Positions 9,301 through 18,030 of a DNA stretch of 22,647 nucleotides are shown piece after piece. Numbering within the stretch: position 1 is the first letter of the stretch; every line of letters starts with the position of its first letter. The position numbers and the translations under genes were made by a program. This stretch comes from Hepatocystis sp. ex Piliocolobus tephrosceles (Eukaryota > Apicomplexa > Aconoidasida > Haemosporida > Plasmodiidae): the NCBI GenBank assembly GCA_902459845.2, contig CABPSV020000216.1:1-22647 (forward strand), written 5' to 3'. Under the pieces are notes generated by a model. It searched no databases and was not told the origin of the DNA. It saw only the letters and a program-made list of their open reading frames with translations.

Positions 9301-12300
9301 TTAATGTTTTATTTTTTGCTAGTATAGAATTATTATTAACAGGTTTAAATATATATCTGTTATTATATATACCTAAATTTAATAAATTGTTTTTACTTAA
9401 TGTGTTGTTATAAGTATATGTGTTTTTTCGAGACGTACTTAAAGTGTTATTAAATTTGTTCATGTTTACTGTTATGCTTTTATGGTTTCTATCAACCCAA
9501 CCACTGATATGTTTATTCTTAACATTATTTACATTGTTATCTTCTTTATTTATTTTATTTTGAATGTTGTCGTAAATATTGTTAACATTGTTCATATTGT
9601 TATTAAACTGTTCCAATCTGTCTAAACATACATTTGAGTATTCAGTTGGGAATCCCTTTTGCTGTAAAGAACTGTGCATGGTGTTCATATTAATTACACT
9701 TTTATCCTTTTTTTCTATATTTTTAATAAAAAAAGTATTAATTATATTATTTTTATCGTATATGGGATTTATATCGATCGGTTTATTTTCGTTTTTTATA
9801 TGTACATTTTGGTGTATATAATTTGAAGTTATTTGCTTTTTATTATTATATATGTCACAAGTTATATTTCTTTTTGTTAAATTGTTGTTTACGTTATTAC
9901 TGATACTTGTATTGAATGATGGTATTTTGTGTTTGATAATGTAGTTTGGTTTTACGTTCGTGTTAGTGGTGGTAGGAGCCGAATCCGAAATAGGAGCCGA
10001 AATAGGAGCCGAAATAGGAGCCGAAATAGGAGCCGAAATAGGAGCCGAAACAGGAGCCGAAACAGGAACGTTGAATTTTTCCTTTTCCTTAAATTTCAAA
10101 ACATTATTAACTAAAGGATAATTATCACAATGGTTGTTATATATTTTTACTACTTGTTTTTTTTGTTTATCATTATTATACGATAAATCTGTATATTTTT
10201 TAGGTAAGTATGAATTCTTTATATTAACATTTTTATAATTTTCTGAAGTAGTAGTATTAGTGATAGTATTAAAATTATGATCTTTTGTTTGACTACAATT
10301 TTCACAATTGTAATTTTTTTCGTCAAACATATTTCTTTTATCAAACACACTTTTTTTATCAAACACACTTTTTTTATCAAACACACTTTTTTTATCAAAC
10401 ACACTTTTTTTATCAAACACACTTTTTTTATCAAACACACTTTTTTTATCAAACATACTTTTTTTATCAAACATATTTATGTTCTCTTTATTTACAACTT
10501 GTTTATATGGTATGAACATTTGCGAAAAATATGGTTCATTGTTGTTATTTTTATGATTTATTAATAATGCTTGTACTGCAACGTTTTTTTTCGTACTAAT
10601 ACTTCTGTTGTTATTATATATACCATCTCCTTCATAATTACTACTAGAAATGCTACTATTTAGAATATTTCCATTTATATAACTATTACTATTATAATTA
10701 ATATTAGTTGTAGTAGCATCAGTAGGAAAAGAATTATTATTACTTGTGTTTTCCTTTTTCTGTAAACCAGTATGTATAACATCACTTGCTCCATTTACAT
10801 AATTTTCTGCATGTGTATGATGTTTTATATTATTTATAAGATTATTGTTAAAACTAGTTTGTATATTTAATCTGTTGTTACATTTTATCAAGTCATTATA
10901 ATTGTTACTATTATTTATACTTAACACTTTATTAACATTATTTAAACGATTTGTATTAGTTGATATGTTATTGAATTTAATGTTATTAGCTCTGTTATTT
11001 ATGTCACTAACATTGTTATTATTATTATTATTATTATTAACTGTTGGTTTTATTAAAACAATATTTCCTGTTTTCATATTTTCTCTTACTATATATTTTA
11101 CTTTATCTGTAATATTTATATGTGTACCTTTATAATCATTTTCTTTTGTTTTATTAAACGTAGGAGAAACAAAAAAAATATTGTTATTATCAGATTTATG
11201 TGCATACAAATCTTCTCTATTATTTTTTAAATTTAAACTATTATTAATATTCTTTTTGTTACTATTCAAATAAGGATCCATGTTAATGTTTGAGTTTATT
11301 CTGTTTGTTTTGCAATTTACCATATTACTCGTCCCAATATTTTCCACGTTTTTTGTTCTGTTAATTATTATGTTGCTTGTTGCGTAACGCTTTAAGTTGC
11401 TAAATTCAGTTCCAAATTCGGTTCCAAGTTCGGTTCCAAATTCGGTTCCAAGTTCGGTTCCAAATTCGGTTCCAAGTTCGGTTCCAAATTCGGTTCCAAG
11501 TTCGGTTCCAAATTCGGTTCCAAGTTCGGTTCCAAATTCGGTTCCAAGTTCGGTTCCAAATTCGGTTCCAAATTCGGTTCCAAGTTCGGTTCCAATTATA
11601 TTACCTAATCCACCATTATTATTAAACCGGTTTTCGCCTGTATGTAAATTATTAGTAACTTTATTCAAAGGATGATCAACATTATTAATCAAATTAAAAT
11701 ATTTATTACTTTTATCTTGTGCTTGTTTTTTTTTATTTAAAACAAAATCTAATGATATTGTTACATTTTTTTTATTTTTTATTTTATTAATGTTTTCATT
11801 ATTATAAGGTTTTAATTTCATATTTAGTTTTACTACATTCGATTTAGATTTTTTGGGAGGTTCTTTTTTATTTTCTATAATCATACAATTAGATGTACCT
11901 GCCTTAATTAAAGTGTGTGGATTTATACTACTACTACTACTTTTGGTTGATAATGATCGTGTATCTTTTATACTTCCCATACCAAATTTTATAGTATAAT
12001 AATTCATGTGTTGCTTAAAAGGACTATTAAAAGGCGTAGTATGATTTTTTGTGTAAGTTATTGTATGTTTGTCAATCGGAAATAGATTAATTTTATTATT
12101 ATTTATAGTAGTACTGTCAGTGCTAGTATTATTATTGTAACGGTTGAATAAACTGTATACAGAAGTGTATATAGGTTTTTGTATCATTTTTTTATTACTG
12201 CTACTATTGTTGTTACTACTACTACTACCGCAACTACCACTACTATCGCAACTACCACTACTACTACTTTTTTGAAAAATGTTATCACCAGATCGTATGT

Positions 12301-13531
12301 TACCAGGTGTTACAATATATTGTTTCACGTTAGTAGCTACATCTCTATTTTGAATACAACTTTTTTCATTATTTTTTAGTTTATTGTTTAACACATGTTG
12401 TTTATTATTTTTTAAAATGGTATAAAAAGGATGAGTGTTATTAACCTTGATTTTATTATTATGATAATTGTCACAACTTACGTTTTTATTAACACTGTTT
12501 ACATTGACTGTTTTTTTAACATTAGTTACTTTGTCTGGGACTACTTCGTCTACCTTTTCTAAGTTGTAGATATATTCCTTTAAGGTACTAACACATTTCG
12601 TTTTTACGTTTGCTTTTGATTTTTCGTTTTCTTTTGTGTTTGCTTTTGCTTTTTCTTTTGTGTTTGCTTTTGCTTTTTCGTTTGCTTTTTCGTTTTCTTT
12701 TGTGTTTGCTTTTGCTTTTTCGTTTTCTTTTGTGTTTTCTTTTGTGTTTGCTTTTTCGTTTTCTTTTGTGTTTGCTTTTGTGTTTGCTTTTTCGTTTGCT
12801 TTTTCATTTGCTTTTTCGTTTTCTTTTGTGTTTGCTTTTGTGTTTGCTTTTGTGTTTGCTTTTTCGTTTTCTTTTGTGTTTGCTTTTGTGTTTGCTTTTT
12901 CGTTTGCTTTTTCGTTTGCTTTTTCGTTTGCTTTTTCGTTTGCTTTTTCGTTTGCTTTTTCGTTTGCTTTTTCGTTTGCTTTTGCGTTTGCTTTTACTTT
13001 TACTTTATCTGTTTCTATTAATTTTTTCTTATTAATTTTATTATTATATTTGCAATTATTTAAATAAACGGATAATAAATTATAATTTCGATTACCCTTA
13101 TTGAACTTTTCTAACACCGGTTTACTCTTATCACATGAATTGTGCACATACTCACGTGTCTTTATATTATATACATTTCCTTTAATCACATTATTAACAT
13201 CAATATTAACATCAGTATTAACAACATTATTAACAACATTGTTATAATATTTGTCGTCAATTTTTATATTGCTTTTACATCCATTACTACTATCGTAACA
13301 TAAGTGGTTATCATACAAACTATCTACTTTCTGAATTTTTTTATTGTTGCTTAGTATATCCGAACTAATATTTTTTTTTTTTAGTGTTAAAATTTTATTA
13401 ATATTATTAACTATTTCAGAATTCATAATATCTTTTTGTGTTTTTTTTTTTTTACTAACATTTTTAATAGTTGTCTTACTTGTAAAATTATGACGATCTA
13501 TATTGTTTAATGTTATTTTTTGTAGATCCAT
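6335..13531 (-). CDS. MCA3: Metacaspase-like protein (MCA3 type), catalytic dyad lost
   Basis: About 2398 residues counted from the first ATG of this frame at 13531; the frame itself is open from 13570. The C-terminal third is a caspase-like (C14, type-I metacaspase) fold. It begins AVVIGCNYMSD (about residue 1649), then a long Asn/Lys insert, then YVFFFAGKSIQ, GEGYDEAFLCSDP and IILDCSGCQ. Active metacaspases have a GHG histidine and a DSCHSG or DCCHSG cysteine. Here the histidine position is Lys (about 1858) and the cysteine column is Ser (about 1917), although Cys lies one residue before and two after. A p10-like part follows, with CAATWEQ and, near 2242, SHGVFTYCLVEAI; an 8-residue repeat array sits between them. 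The N-terminal 1640 residues are Asn/Lys/Ser-rich with four further tandem repeats and no domain I recognise. Family and MCA3 assignment rest on motifs plus the neighbouring SEY1; proteolysis is unlikely. The true N-terminus is uncertain (see 13571-13781). Confidence 0.88.
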   Translation of the reverse strand: MDLQKITLNNIDRHNFTSKTTIKNVSKKKKTQKDIMNSEIVNNINKILTLKKKNISSDILSNNKKIQKVDSLYDNHLCYDSSNGCKSNIKIDDKYYNNVVNNVVNTDVNIDVNNVIKGNVYNIKTREYVHNSCDKSKPVLEKFNKGNRNYNLLSVYLNNCKYNNKINKKKLIETDKVKVKANAKANEKANEKANEKANEKANEKANEKANEKANTKANTKENEKANTKANTKANTKENEKANEKANEKANTKANTKENEKANTKENTKENEKAKANTKENEKANEKAKANTKEKAKANTKENEKSKANVKTKCVSTLKEYIYNLEKVDEVVPDKVTNVKKTVNVNSVNKNVSCDNYHNNKIKVNNTHPFYTILKNNKQHVLNNKLKNNEKSCIQNRDVATNVKQYIVTPGNIRSGDNIFQKSSSSGSCDSSGSCGSSSSNNNSSSNKKMIQKPIYTSVYSLFNRYNNNTSTDSTTINNNKINLFPIDKHTITYTKNHTTPFNSPFKQHMNYYTIKFGMGSIKDTRSLSTKSSSSSINPHTLIKAGTSNCMIIENKKEPPKKSKSNVVKLNMKLKPYNNENINKIKNKKNVTISLDFVLNKKKQAQDKSNKYFNLINNVDHPLNKVTNNLHTGENRFNNNGGLGNIIGTELGTEFGTEFGTELGTEFGTELGTEFGTELGTEFGTELGTEFGTELGTEFGTELGTEFGTEFSNLKRYATSNIIINRTKNVENIGTSNMVNCKTNRINSNINMDPYLNSNKKNINNSLNLKNNREDLYAHKSDNNNIFFVSPTFNKTKENDYKGTHINITDKVKYIVRENMKTGNIVLIKPTVNNNNNNNNNVSDINNRANNIKFNNISTNTNRLNNVNKVLSINNSNNYNDLIKCNNRLNIQTSFNNNLINNIKHHTHAENYVNGASDVIHTGLQKKENTSNNNSFPTDATTTNINYNSNSYINGNILNSSISSSNYEGDGIYNNNRSISTKKNVAVQALLINHKNNNNEPYFSQMFIPYKQVVNKENINMFDKKSMFDKKSVFDKKSVFDKKSVFDKKSVFDKKSVFDKKSVFDKRNMFDEKNYNCENCSQTKDHNFNTITNTTTSENYKNVNIKNSYLPKKYTDLSYNNDKQKKQVVKIYNNHCDNYPLVNNVLKFKEKEKFNVPVSAPVSAPISAPISAPISAPISAPISDSAPTTTNTNVKPNYIIKHKIPSFNTSISNNVNNNLTKRNITCDIYNNKKQITSNYIHQNVHIKNENKPIDINPIYDKNNIINTFFIKNIEKKDKSVINMNTMHSSLQQKGFPTEYSNVCLDRLEQFNNNMNNVNNIYDNIQNKINKEDNNVNNVKNKHISGWVDRNHKSITVNMNKFNNTLSTSRKNTYTYNNTLSKNNLLNLGIYNNRYIFKPVNNNSILAKNKTLTKNLNPFIRSHDHINNNVVPNVKNTYQHTVNKTNVCVSTMPNLTTCSNTYNVFIKSKTENKKEEVIATLPTNVLSTTALPTKVLPTNEKSTTKKQTIIYTDKNKDKMLERVNNDNICDDIQNTHIRVYTNRYRTASYRNSNINNIKNNSILTEKRDGKSNTVSITMHTKNDDTLENWNKVVTTDSKVEKLIEDRINNTLGTMTGIINNRRMTKTTSFTCLNHIKENTSIPLEEKKNIIKKAVVIGCNYMSDIKKNRLFGAVNDAYIFSKMLIKYFGFCPENILLLIDSSPANAYIDKEVNTTTKRNNFSKKKNNCYNSMEKSNNNNNIDNNDDIEEYTFSDSCNSDNNYSGDTNNNEKYKNKIELKKKKSFLHFFNINNMYEKMKNNSKIYENTCNSCADIKIQKIDLTHKKINYNLWPTRINILKAANWLVRDSVPNGSYVFFFAGKSIQVDDMSGWEGEGYDEAFLCSDPHNKENEKNILTTVQLKDILLSINISAQMTIILDCSGCQTILNPAGTEKSLSYIKGCKQKGIWPLTNPTNKMHKAIYNKKILNSRSMEKYFCKCRYSELIEVDSTSAMVDPLLQSACSLPVAPKAYCLCAATWEQISIEGLFPIMEFAKVHQVDIVNTLYYNVTKKIMELQEKKINNLSNIQINNLPNMQINNLSDIQINNLPNMQINNLSDMQINNLPNMQINNLSDIQINNLSDIQINNYINLSMMQNGSLNENIFALIAKEIKKICLPYNVTTDVMAVNIDNKNSGVCKYGLDWLKQGKQDTHMLLTKYDNNKNRTEDNINKNIYNNIGNNNDELFIEKIVKDEYNKLCKGNRHPLFVSHGVFTYCLVEAIVELKEKESRNNNIYTKSDNDCVLSFKNVIEVVQKKIQNVKNMKLNNINQQPEFTIHPGANATNHDYFIHFLSNSNLQYSKNFFIHSNLYPFLNVNKAWEQVNKTSLKRRKSLSLIPSLNRTTFLGNSTHIVNHNPIKSFYSLR
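7152..7372 (-). repeat. Eight-residue coding repeat (INNLxxxQ) in the metacaspase C-terminal region
   Basis: A 24-bp unit repeated about nine times codes for INNLSDIQ and INNLPNMQ variants, residues about 2053-2126. The two variants often alternate, giving a 48-bp higher-order period. The array separates the WEQ-containing segment from the GVFTY segment of the p10-like part. Confidence 0.92.
9966..10066 (-). repeat. SAP(I/V) coding repeat in metacaspase-like gene
   Basis: A 12-bp unit encoding ISAP or VSAP, about seven copies, residues about 1155-1187. It is Pro/Ala/Ser-rich and probably an extended linker. Copies are almost identical at the DNA level, suggesting recent expansion. Confidence 0.9.
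10313..10473 (-). repeat. (V/M)FDKKS coding repeat in metacaspase-like gene
   Basis: An 18-bp unit, nine copies, residues about 1019-1073. Central copies are identical (VFDKKS); end copies diverge (MFDKKS at the start, VFDKRN and MFDEKN at the end), the usual pattern of a repeat that expands from the middle. Confidence 0.92.
11398..11596 (-). repeat. GTE(F/L) coding repeat in metacaspase-like gene
   Basis: A 12-bp unit encoding GTEF or GTEL, about sixteen copies, residues about 645-711. GTEF and GTEL mostly alternate, making a near-perfect 24-bp higher-order repeat. All three frames of both strands stay largely open across it, so overlapping frames here are not genes. Confidence 0.92.
12603..13002 (-). 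repeat. KAN(E/T) / KENE coding repeat in metacaspase-like gene
   Basis: A 12-bp unit family (KANE, KANT, KENE, KENT, with KA- and KS-shortened variants), about 400 bp, residues about 177-310. It is strongly charged and the longest repeat in the gene. The run of identical KANE copies is at the N-terminal end, with mixed variants after it. Confidence 0.92.
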
Positions 13532-13570
13532 ATTTATGCAATTTTTCAAACTTTTTTTTTTTTTTTTCAC

Positions 13571-13781
13571 TATTCCAATTTTTATTAATTATAAATTTAT
13601 AATTGCAATTTATATTATTTTCATCGTTGTTATTTTCAAAATATAAATTTTTATTTGTATTGTCAAATAAATGACTGAAAGTTTTTACCAATCTATTTTT
13701 ATTTCTATTATTTTCATAAATAATTTTAGTTTCAATATAATTTTCAAAATTACTCTCATTATAATCAACTATTGTTTCTGC
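13571..13781 (-). other. Candidate 5' coding extension of the metacaspase gene, out of frame by one base
   Basis: On the minus strand, about 70 codons starting just after an in-frame TAA at 13782-13784 are open. They have ordinary Plasmodium coding composition (mixed Glu, Asp, Asn, Tyr, Ile, Phe, and Trp near the end) rather than homopolymer or TA-repeat composition. There is no ATG in this stretch, so it would have to be an internal exon (possible acceptor AAG or CAG near 13778-13783) or part of a damaged 5' end. It meets the metacaspase frame at a run of 16 A (13552-13567 on the opposite strand as T). Its frame is offset by one base: a run of 15 or 18 would join the two. It could be a sequencing or assembly indel, a genuine frameshift, or a fortuitous open stretch. 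No upstream exon was identified. Confidence 0.4.
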
Positions 13782-14416
13782 TTAATTTAAAATCTGTACA
13801 TACATATTGCATACATATTTATATGTACAAAACCGCAGTGAAGAAATATATTTTTTTAAAAAATTAATCATCAAAAAAAAAAATAAATAAATAAATAAAT
13901 AAATAAACATATTATAAATTATATACAAAAAGGAAACATGTTATAAATTATGTGTAAAAAAAAAAAAGAAAATATATAAAAAAAACTATGTACAAAAAAA
14001 AAAAAAAAAAAAAAGAATAAACGATCGAACAAATATTTACTAGGTGATGTACAAACAGAATAAAAAATAATAAACACAACGTGTAATAACTTATATAAAA
14101 AACTAAAAAGTGTGCGATTTTGTGTAAAATAAAATAAAAAATAGACTTTAAATAAATCGGAAAAGAAGAACAACTTGAAAAAATCATAAAAAAAAAAAAA
14201 AAATAAGAAAAAAAATAAAAAAAAAAATAAGAAAAAAAAATAAGAAAAAAAATAAAAAAAAAGTTATATTATTTTATGGAAACAATGTCTAATTATAGAA
14301 ATGCATATACAAATATAAGAACATAAGTCGGTGTATATTTCTATATATGTATATGTACATAGTATCGTAAAGGTACTTACATACGTGATTACACATATAT
14401 ACAACATATACATAAA

Positions 14417-14417
<1 letters not shown>

Positions 14418-14459
<42 letters not shown>
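14418..14459. repeat. Poly(A) tract of 42 bp
   Basis: Uninterrupted A42 in the divergent intergenic region, about 640 bp upstream of the candidate metacaspase 5' extension. Confidence 0.9.
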
Positions 14460-14461
<2 letters not shown>

Positions 14462-14675
14462 ATAATTACATTTTTAAGCTAGAATAGACTTTATCTAATT
14501 ATAAAATATTTATTCTTAGTATTCAAACCAAGTAGTAGAGAAAAATATACCACCATAAAAAAAAAGGTAAAAAAAATACGGAGTAAAAATGTAAGTTTTG
14601 AATTGATAAAAAAAAAAATGTGCATATATACTACATATATGTGCTTGTATATGTACATGTGTGCATAATGATTAA

Positions 14676-14727
<52 letters not shown>

Positions 14728-15558
14728 TTTTTGTTTGTTATTCTTTTCTTTCATTTTGATTTGGATTTATTACATGTGTTCTACAACTTTTAATGCATAT
14801 AAGTGCGCATATAAAACTGTTAGCGATATGTAGACTTCTTATTTTCTTTGAATTTTTTTGTTTTTTACACGTGTAAGCTTGTAAAATTATTTTTATTCAT
14901 AGTAAGTAAAGAAATATGCATGTACATATGTAACCAAATAATAATCAGATCGGATTAAAATAAAACACAAATCATGTTTAGAATGATAGCCATAAAAAAA
15001 AAAAAAAAGAATCCTTATTAGTTATGTGGTTAAAGTTAAACAAAAAAATAAAGAAATAAAAAAACGAGCAAGTGTACATACTTTTTATGTTGATTAGATG
15101 CAATGTTATTATGTTATTCAAGAGTATTTGTTAATTTGTTGATTTATTGATATGTAGATACATATATTCATATGCTTATATAGTGACGCGTTCTTATTTT
15201 CATCCGGGTATGTTATATTTCCCTCTATATTTTGTTATTACATTATCCGTTGTTGTTTTTATCATTGTTCTTATTTTCTATTTTTTAATCATATACAACA
15301 AAAAAAAAAAAATATATAACCCTATATTAATAGTGTTGCATCGTATTTGTTTCATTTACATTTATATTCATATTTGTATTATTTTATTTTTTTTCTTAAG
15401 CAATAATTAATTTACAATTTCTGCCACCCAGCCAAAAAAAAAAAAAATAAAAGAGGTACCGTTATAACACTCATAGTAAAGATATAAACTACCTATCCTC
15501 TTTTTTACATTTTTTCAACTTATATGTTATATTTTTCTTTCTGTGGAAAACACTCTGC

Positions 15559-15596
<38 letters not shown>

Positions 15597-15769
15597 CCTC
15601 TGTTAACAAATTATACAAAAAAAGGCACTTAACTTTTTATATATTAATTATGCTTGAAACGATGAAAATAAACATATCATCATTTATTGATATACCCTAA
15701 TAATTTTATGATTAACATGTTGAACATGTATTACTTTTGTTGCTTTTTGCCATACTCTACTAGTTTGCT

Positions 15770-15772
<3 letters not shown>

Positions 15773-15819
<47 letters not shown>
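15773..15819. repeat. Poly(T) tract of 47 bp
   Basis: Uninterrupted T47 about 690 bp upstream of the NAPE-PLD-like start codon. Confidence 0.9.
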
Positions 15820-15821
<2 letters not shown>

Positions 15822-16415
15822 TTATTTTTTTTTGTCATAGACAACCATATATGCTTAATAATTGTTACAATTGTTTAATTAAAAAAAATAAAAATTATTT
15901 CTGTTGTACCTACTTATACAAGTACATATGTATATATGAAACATTGTGAAAGTAAAATTTTTTTTTTTTTTTATATGCAAATCATAATAAAAAAAAAAAA
16001 AAAAAAAAAAAAAAGTTCGAATAATTATCTAACATAAAAAAATTACTGATAATGAATTTTTGTTAATATGCAAATTATATCACGTGTACAAAACAGTTAT
16101 CTGTATATAAAGAATCACATGTAAAAACAAGCAGAAAAAAGGGGAAAAAAAAAAAAAAGGGAAGTAAAAAAAAAAACAGAGAGAAAAAAAAATAGAGGGA
16201 AAAAAAAAACACGTACATATACACATATGTATATATATACATACTTACGATAGCAAAATATGTAAAAATGTTAAAAAAAATGCACATTTAAATATAAACA
16301 TTTTGAGCATACTATAAAATAAAAAAAAAATGCTTTCTACAATTTTGTTTGCAAGTCATTAAAAATATAAACATTTATAAGTATGCATACATACATACAT
16401 TCATATATATACATA

Positions 16416-16462
<47 letters not shown>

Positions 16463-16512
16463 ATGCACATAAACAGAAGAATATAACAAAATAAGATTAA
16501 AAAAAAACTCAA

Positions 16513-17680
16513 ATGAAAAAATTAATAAACGTATTTTTGCCCTATTATACTTTTGACAATATTTTAACACCAACCCCAAATTTAAAAAAAAAAATATCAT
16601 TTTTACTGTTTTATTTTGATCGTTATATTTATTCTTCTATACTTCGTGTATTTTTAAGAAATAAAAATGTAGAGGAACAAAATAAATTAAAAAAAATTTA
16701 TTCAGAAAGGCTGACACATAAATGGAGCTTATTGTTTAGTAACACATGTAGTAGTACCACCAGTAGTAGCACTGCTAGTAGTAGCACTGTCAGTAGCAGT
16801 AATAGCAATGGAAACAACAACAATAACAGTAGTAACCCCAAAATTTTACAAAACGGTAATTACTTTATGAATAATGGAGATATTAATGCAATGTGGCCTA
16901 AAAGCATACCCTATGTTATTCCATTAGAAGTAGAAAAAAAACTCGTAAATGAAAAATTTAAAGTCATTTATATAGGACATATGAGCATATTAATTCAAAC
17001 TAAAAATTTTAATATATTAATAGATCCAGTATTAAGTAATAGAATTGGGTTATTCAACTTGTTTGGCATTAAAAGAATAATAAAACCAGGTATATATTTT
17101 GAACAGTTACCTAGTATTGATTTTATTTTATTAAGTAATAACAGATATGATACTATGGATCTAAATTTATTAAAAAAAATTGTTCGAAGAGATAATAGTA
17201 TTATTTTAGGAGGTATGAATATAAGAAGATATTTATTCAAAAGTAATTTTCCTGTTGTTTATCCTTTAAATTGGTTTAATAGTATTAACTTTGAAAATAT
17301 TAGTTTCTATTTTTTACCTACCGTATCAAATAGTCATAGATATTTTATTGATAAAAACGTTTACCTACCAGGTTCTTTTTTTATTCATGATTTTCATACA
17401 AATTCTTCTATATTTTATAGTGGACACTCAGCTTATTCTAAACACATTCAACAAATTAAAAGTTATATTTCTACTGTTACTAAAAAGGATTACATCGATT
17501 TTTCGATACTACCAATGGGTATATACAAACCTCGTGCATTGTATAGCCATTTTCACATGTCACCTAAGGAAGCAGTAATTGTAATAAAATAAACACAATA
17601 AAATGCATAAATTTTATGACATATTCAGGATTTTTTTTTTGTTATTTTCATTTTTCTTATAAATAAGACAGTGTTTTTGT

Positions 17681-17728
<48 letters not shown>

Positions 17729-17915
17729 GCAGAGTCACTTCGATTTAAACAGTAAAATGTCATTAGGTGTAGGAACGGACGTTTTTTGTTTAGGTGGTGA
17801 AAAATATAAAGAAGCAACAACAGAACTTTTACATACTCTAAATTCATATGAAAAAGAAAAAAAAAAAAAAACTAATTTCATTACTTTACAACCAGGACAA
17901 AGTATTACCATTTAA
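16513..17915 (+). CDS. NAPE-PLD-fold (metallo-beta-lactamase superfamily) protein, probable pseudoenzyme
   Basis: Two exons, 16513-17580 and 17733-17915, encode 416 residues; human NAPE-PLD has 393. An in-frame TAA at 16498-16500 supports the start. Donor GTAATA at 17581 and acceptor GGCAG ending at 17732 (after a T45 tract) are phase 0. They restore family spacing, EAVI joined to SHFDLNS. Without splicing the frame would stop at 17592. A 75-residue N-terminus and a Ser/Asn-rich linker (about 78-108) precede the fold. Recognisable are YIGHMSILIQ (153-162), ILIDPVLSNR (168-177), SILPMGIYKPR (331-341) and HMSPKEAV (348-355). The family hydrolyses N-acyl-phosphatidylethanolamine using two zinc ions. 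Of seven human ligands only the Asp of HxHxDH remains (D213); the others read N209, R211, T214, S272, H305 (for Asp284), and no His343. The substrate-site His321 equivalent (H348) is kept. Fold assignment is confident; enzymatic activity looks lost. A structural or lipid-binding role is only a guess. Confidence 0.88.
17581..17732 (+). other. Intron of the NAPE-PLD-like gene
   Basis: 152 bp, GTAATA donor, acceptor GGCAG directly after T45 (17683-17727). An alternative donor two codons upstream (17575, GTAATT) would also keep phase, but the chosen one keeps the family spacing between PEEAV and HxDL. Confidence 0.85.
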
Positions 17916-17942
17916 CATACGGAAGAGTAATTTATGTAATTG

Positions 17943-17978
<36 letters not shown>
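17943..17978. repeat. Poly(A) tract between convergent genes
   Basis: A36 in the 115-bp gap between the NAPE-PLD-like stop (17915) and the stop of the 13-exon gene (18031). The two 3' UTRs almost certainly overlap here. Confidence 0.9.
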
Positions 17979-17980
<2 letters not shown>

Positions 17981-18030
17981 ATGTATATATTTATATACAC
18001 TTGTACGTTTATACAACAGCACAATACTGG

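Larger units (their letters stand above)
13782..16512. other. Divergent intergenic region between metacaspase and NAPE-PLD-like genes
   Basis: About 2.7 kb, probably the 5' flank of both divergently transcribed neighbours. No credible gene is visible; open frames are hydrophobic or homopolymer translations. Notable contents are an AAAT repeat (about 13880-13908), A42 at 14418-14459, a TA run (14681-14720), T32 at 15560-15591, T47 at 15773-15819, and a TATGTA hexamer run at about 16417-16461 shortly upstream of the NAPE-PLD-like start. Confidence 0.7.

Noticed and set aside
10313..10473. Regular repeat resembling a CRISPR array at first glance
   Set aside because: Units are contiguous 18-mers without spacers, lie within an open reading frame, and the genome is eukaryotic.
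10219..10564. Several overlapping short open frames on both strands with KKVCLI or FIKHTF repeats
   Set aside because: Off-frame readings of the 18-bp FDKKS repeat.
12610..13067. Two long plus-strand open frames (Leu/Phe-rich and Phe/Ala-rich) opposite the KAN repeat
   Set aside because: They are antisense translations of a 12-bp repeat whose unit has no stop in those frames; the minus strand has the continuous metacaspase frame.
13786..13871. Minus-strand ATG-initiated 29-codon frame (starting MINFLKKYISS) in line with the metacaspase 5' stretch
   Set aside because: It ends at TAA before the stretch, its second half is TATGTA-type intergenic sequence, and removing the stop by splicing would need an intron of only about 34 bp.
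15147..15410. Plus-strand 87-residue hydrophobic open frame
   Set aside because: Ile/Phe/Tyr-rich composition as expected from T-rich intergenic DNA, no recognisable motif, and no splice partners found.
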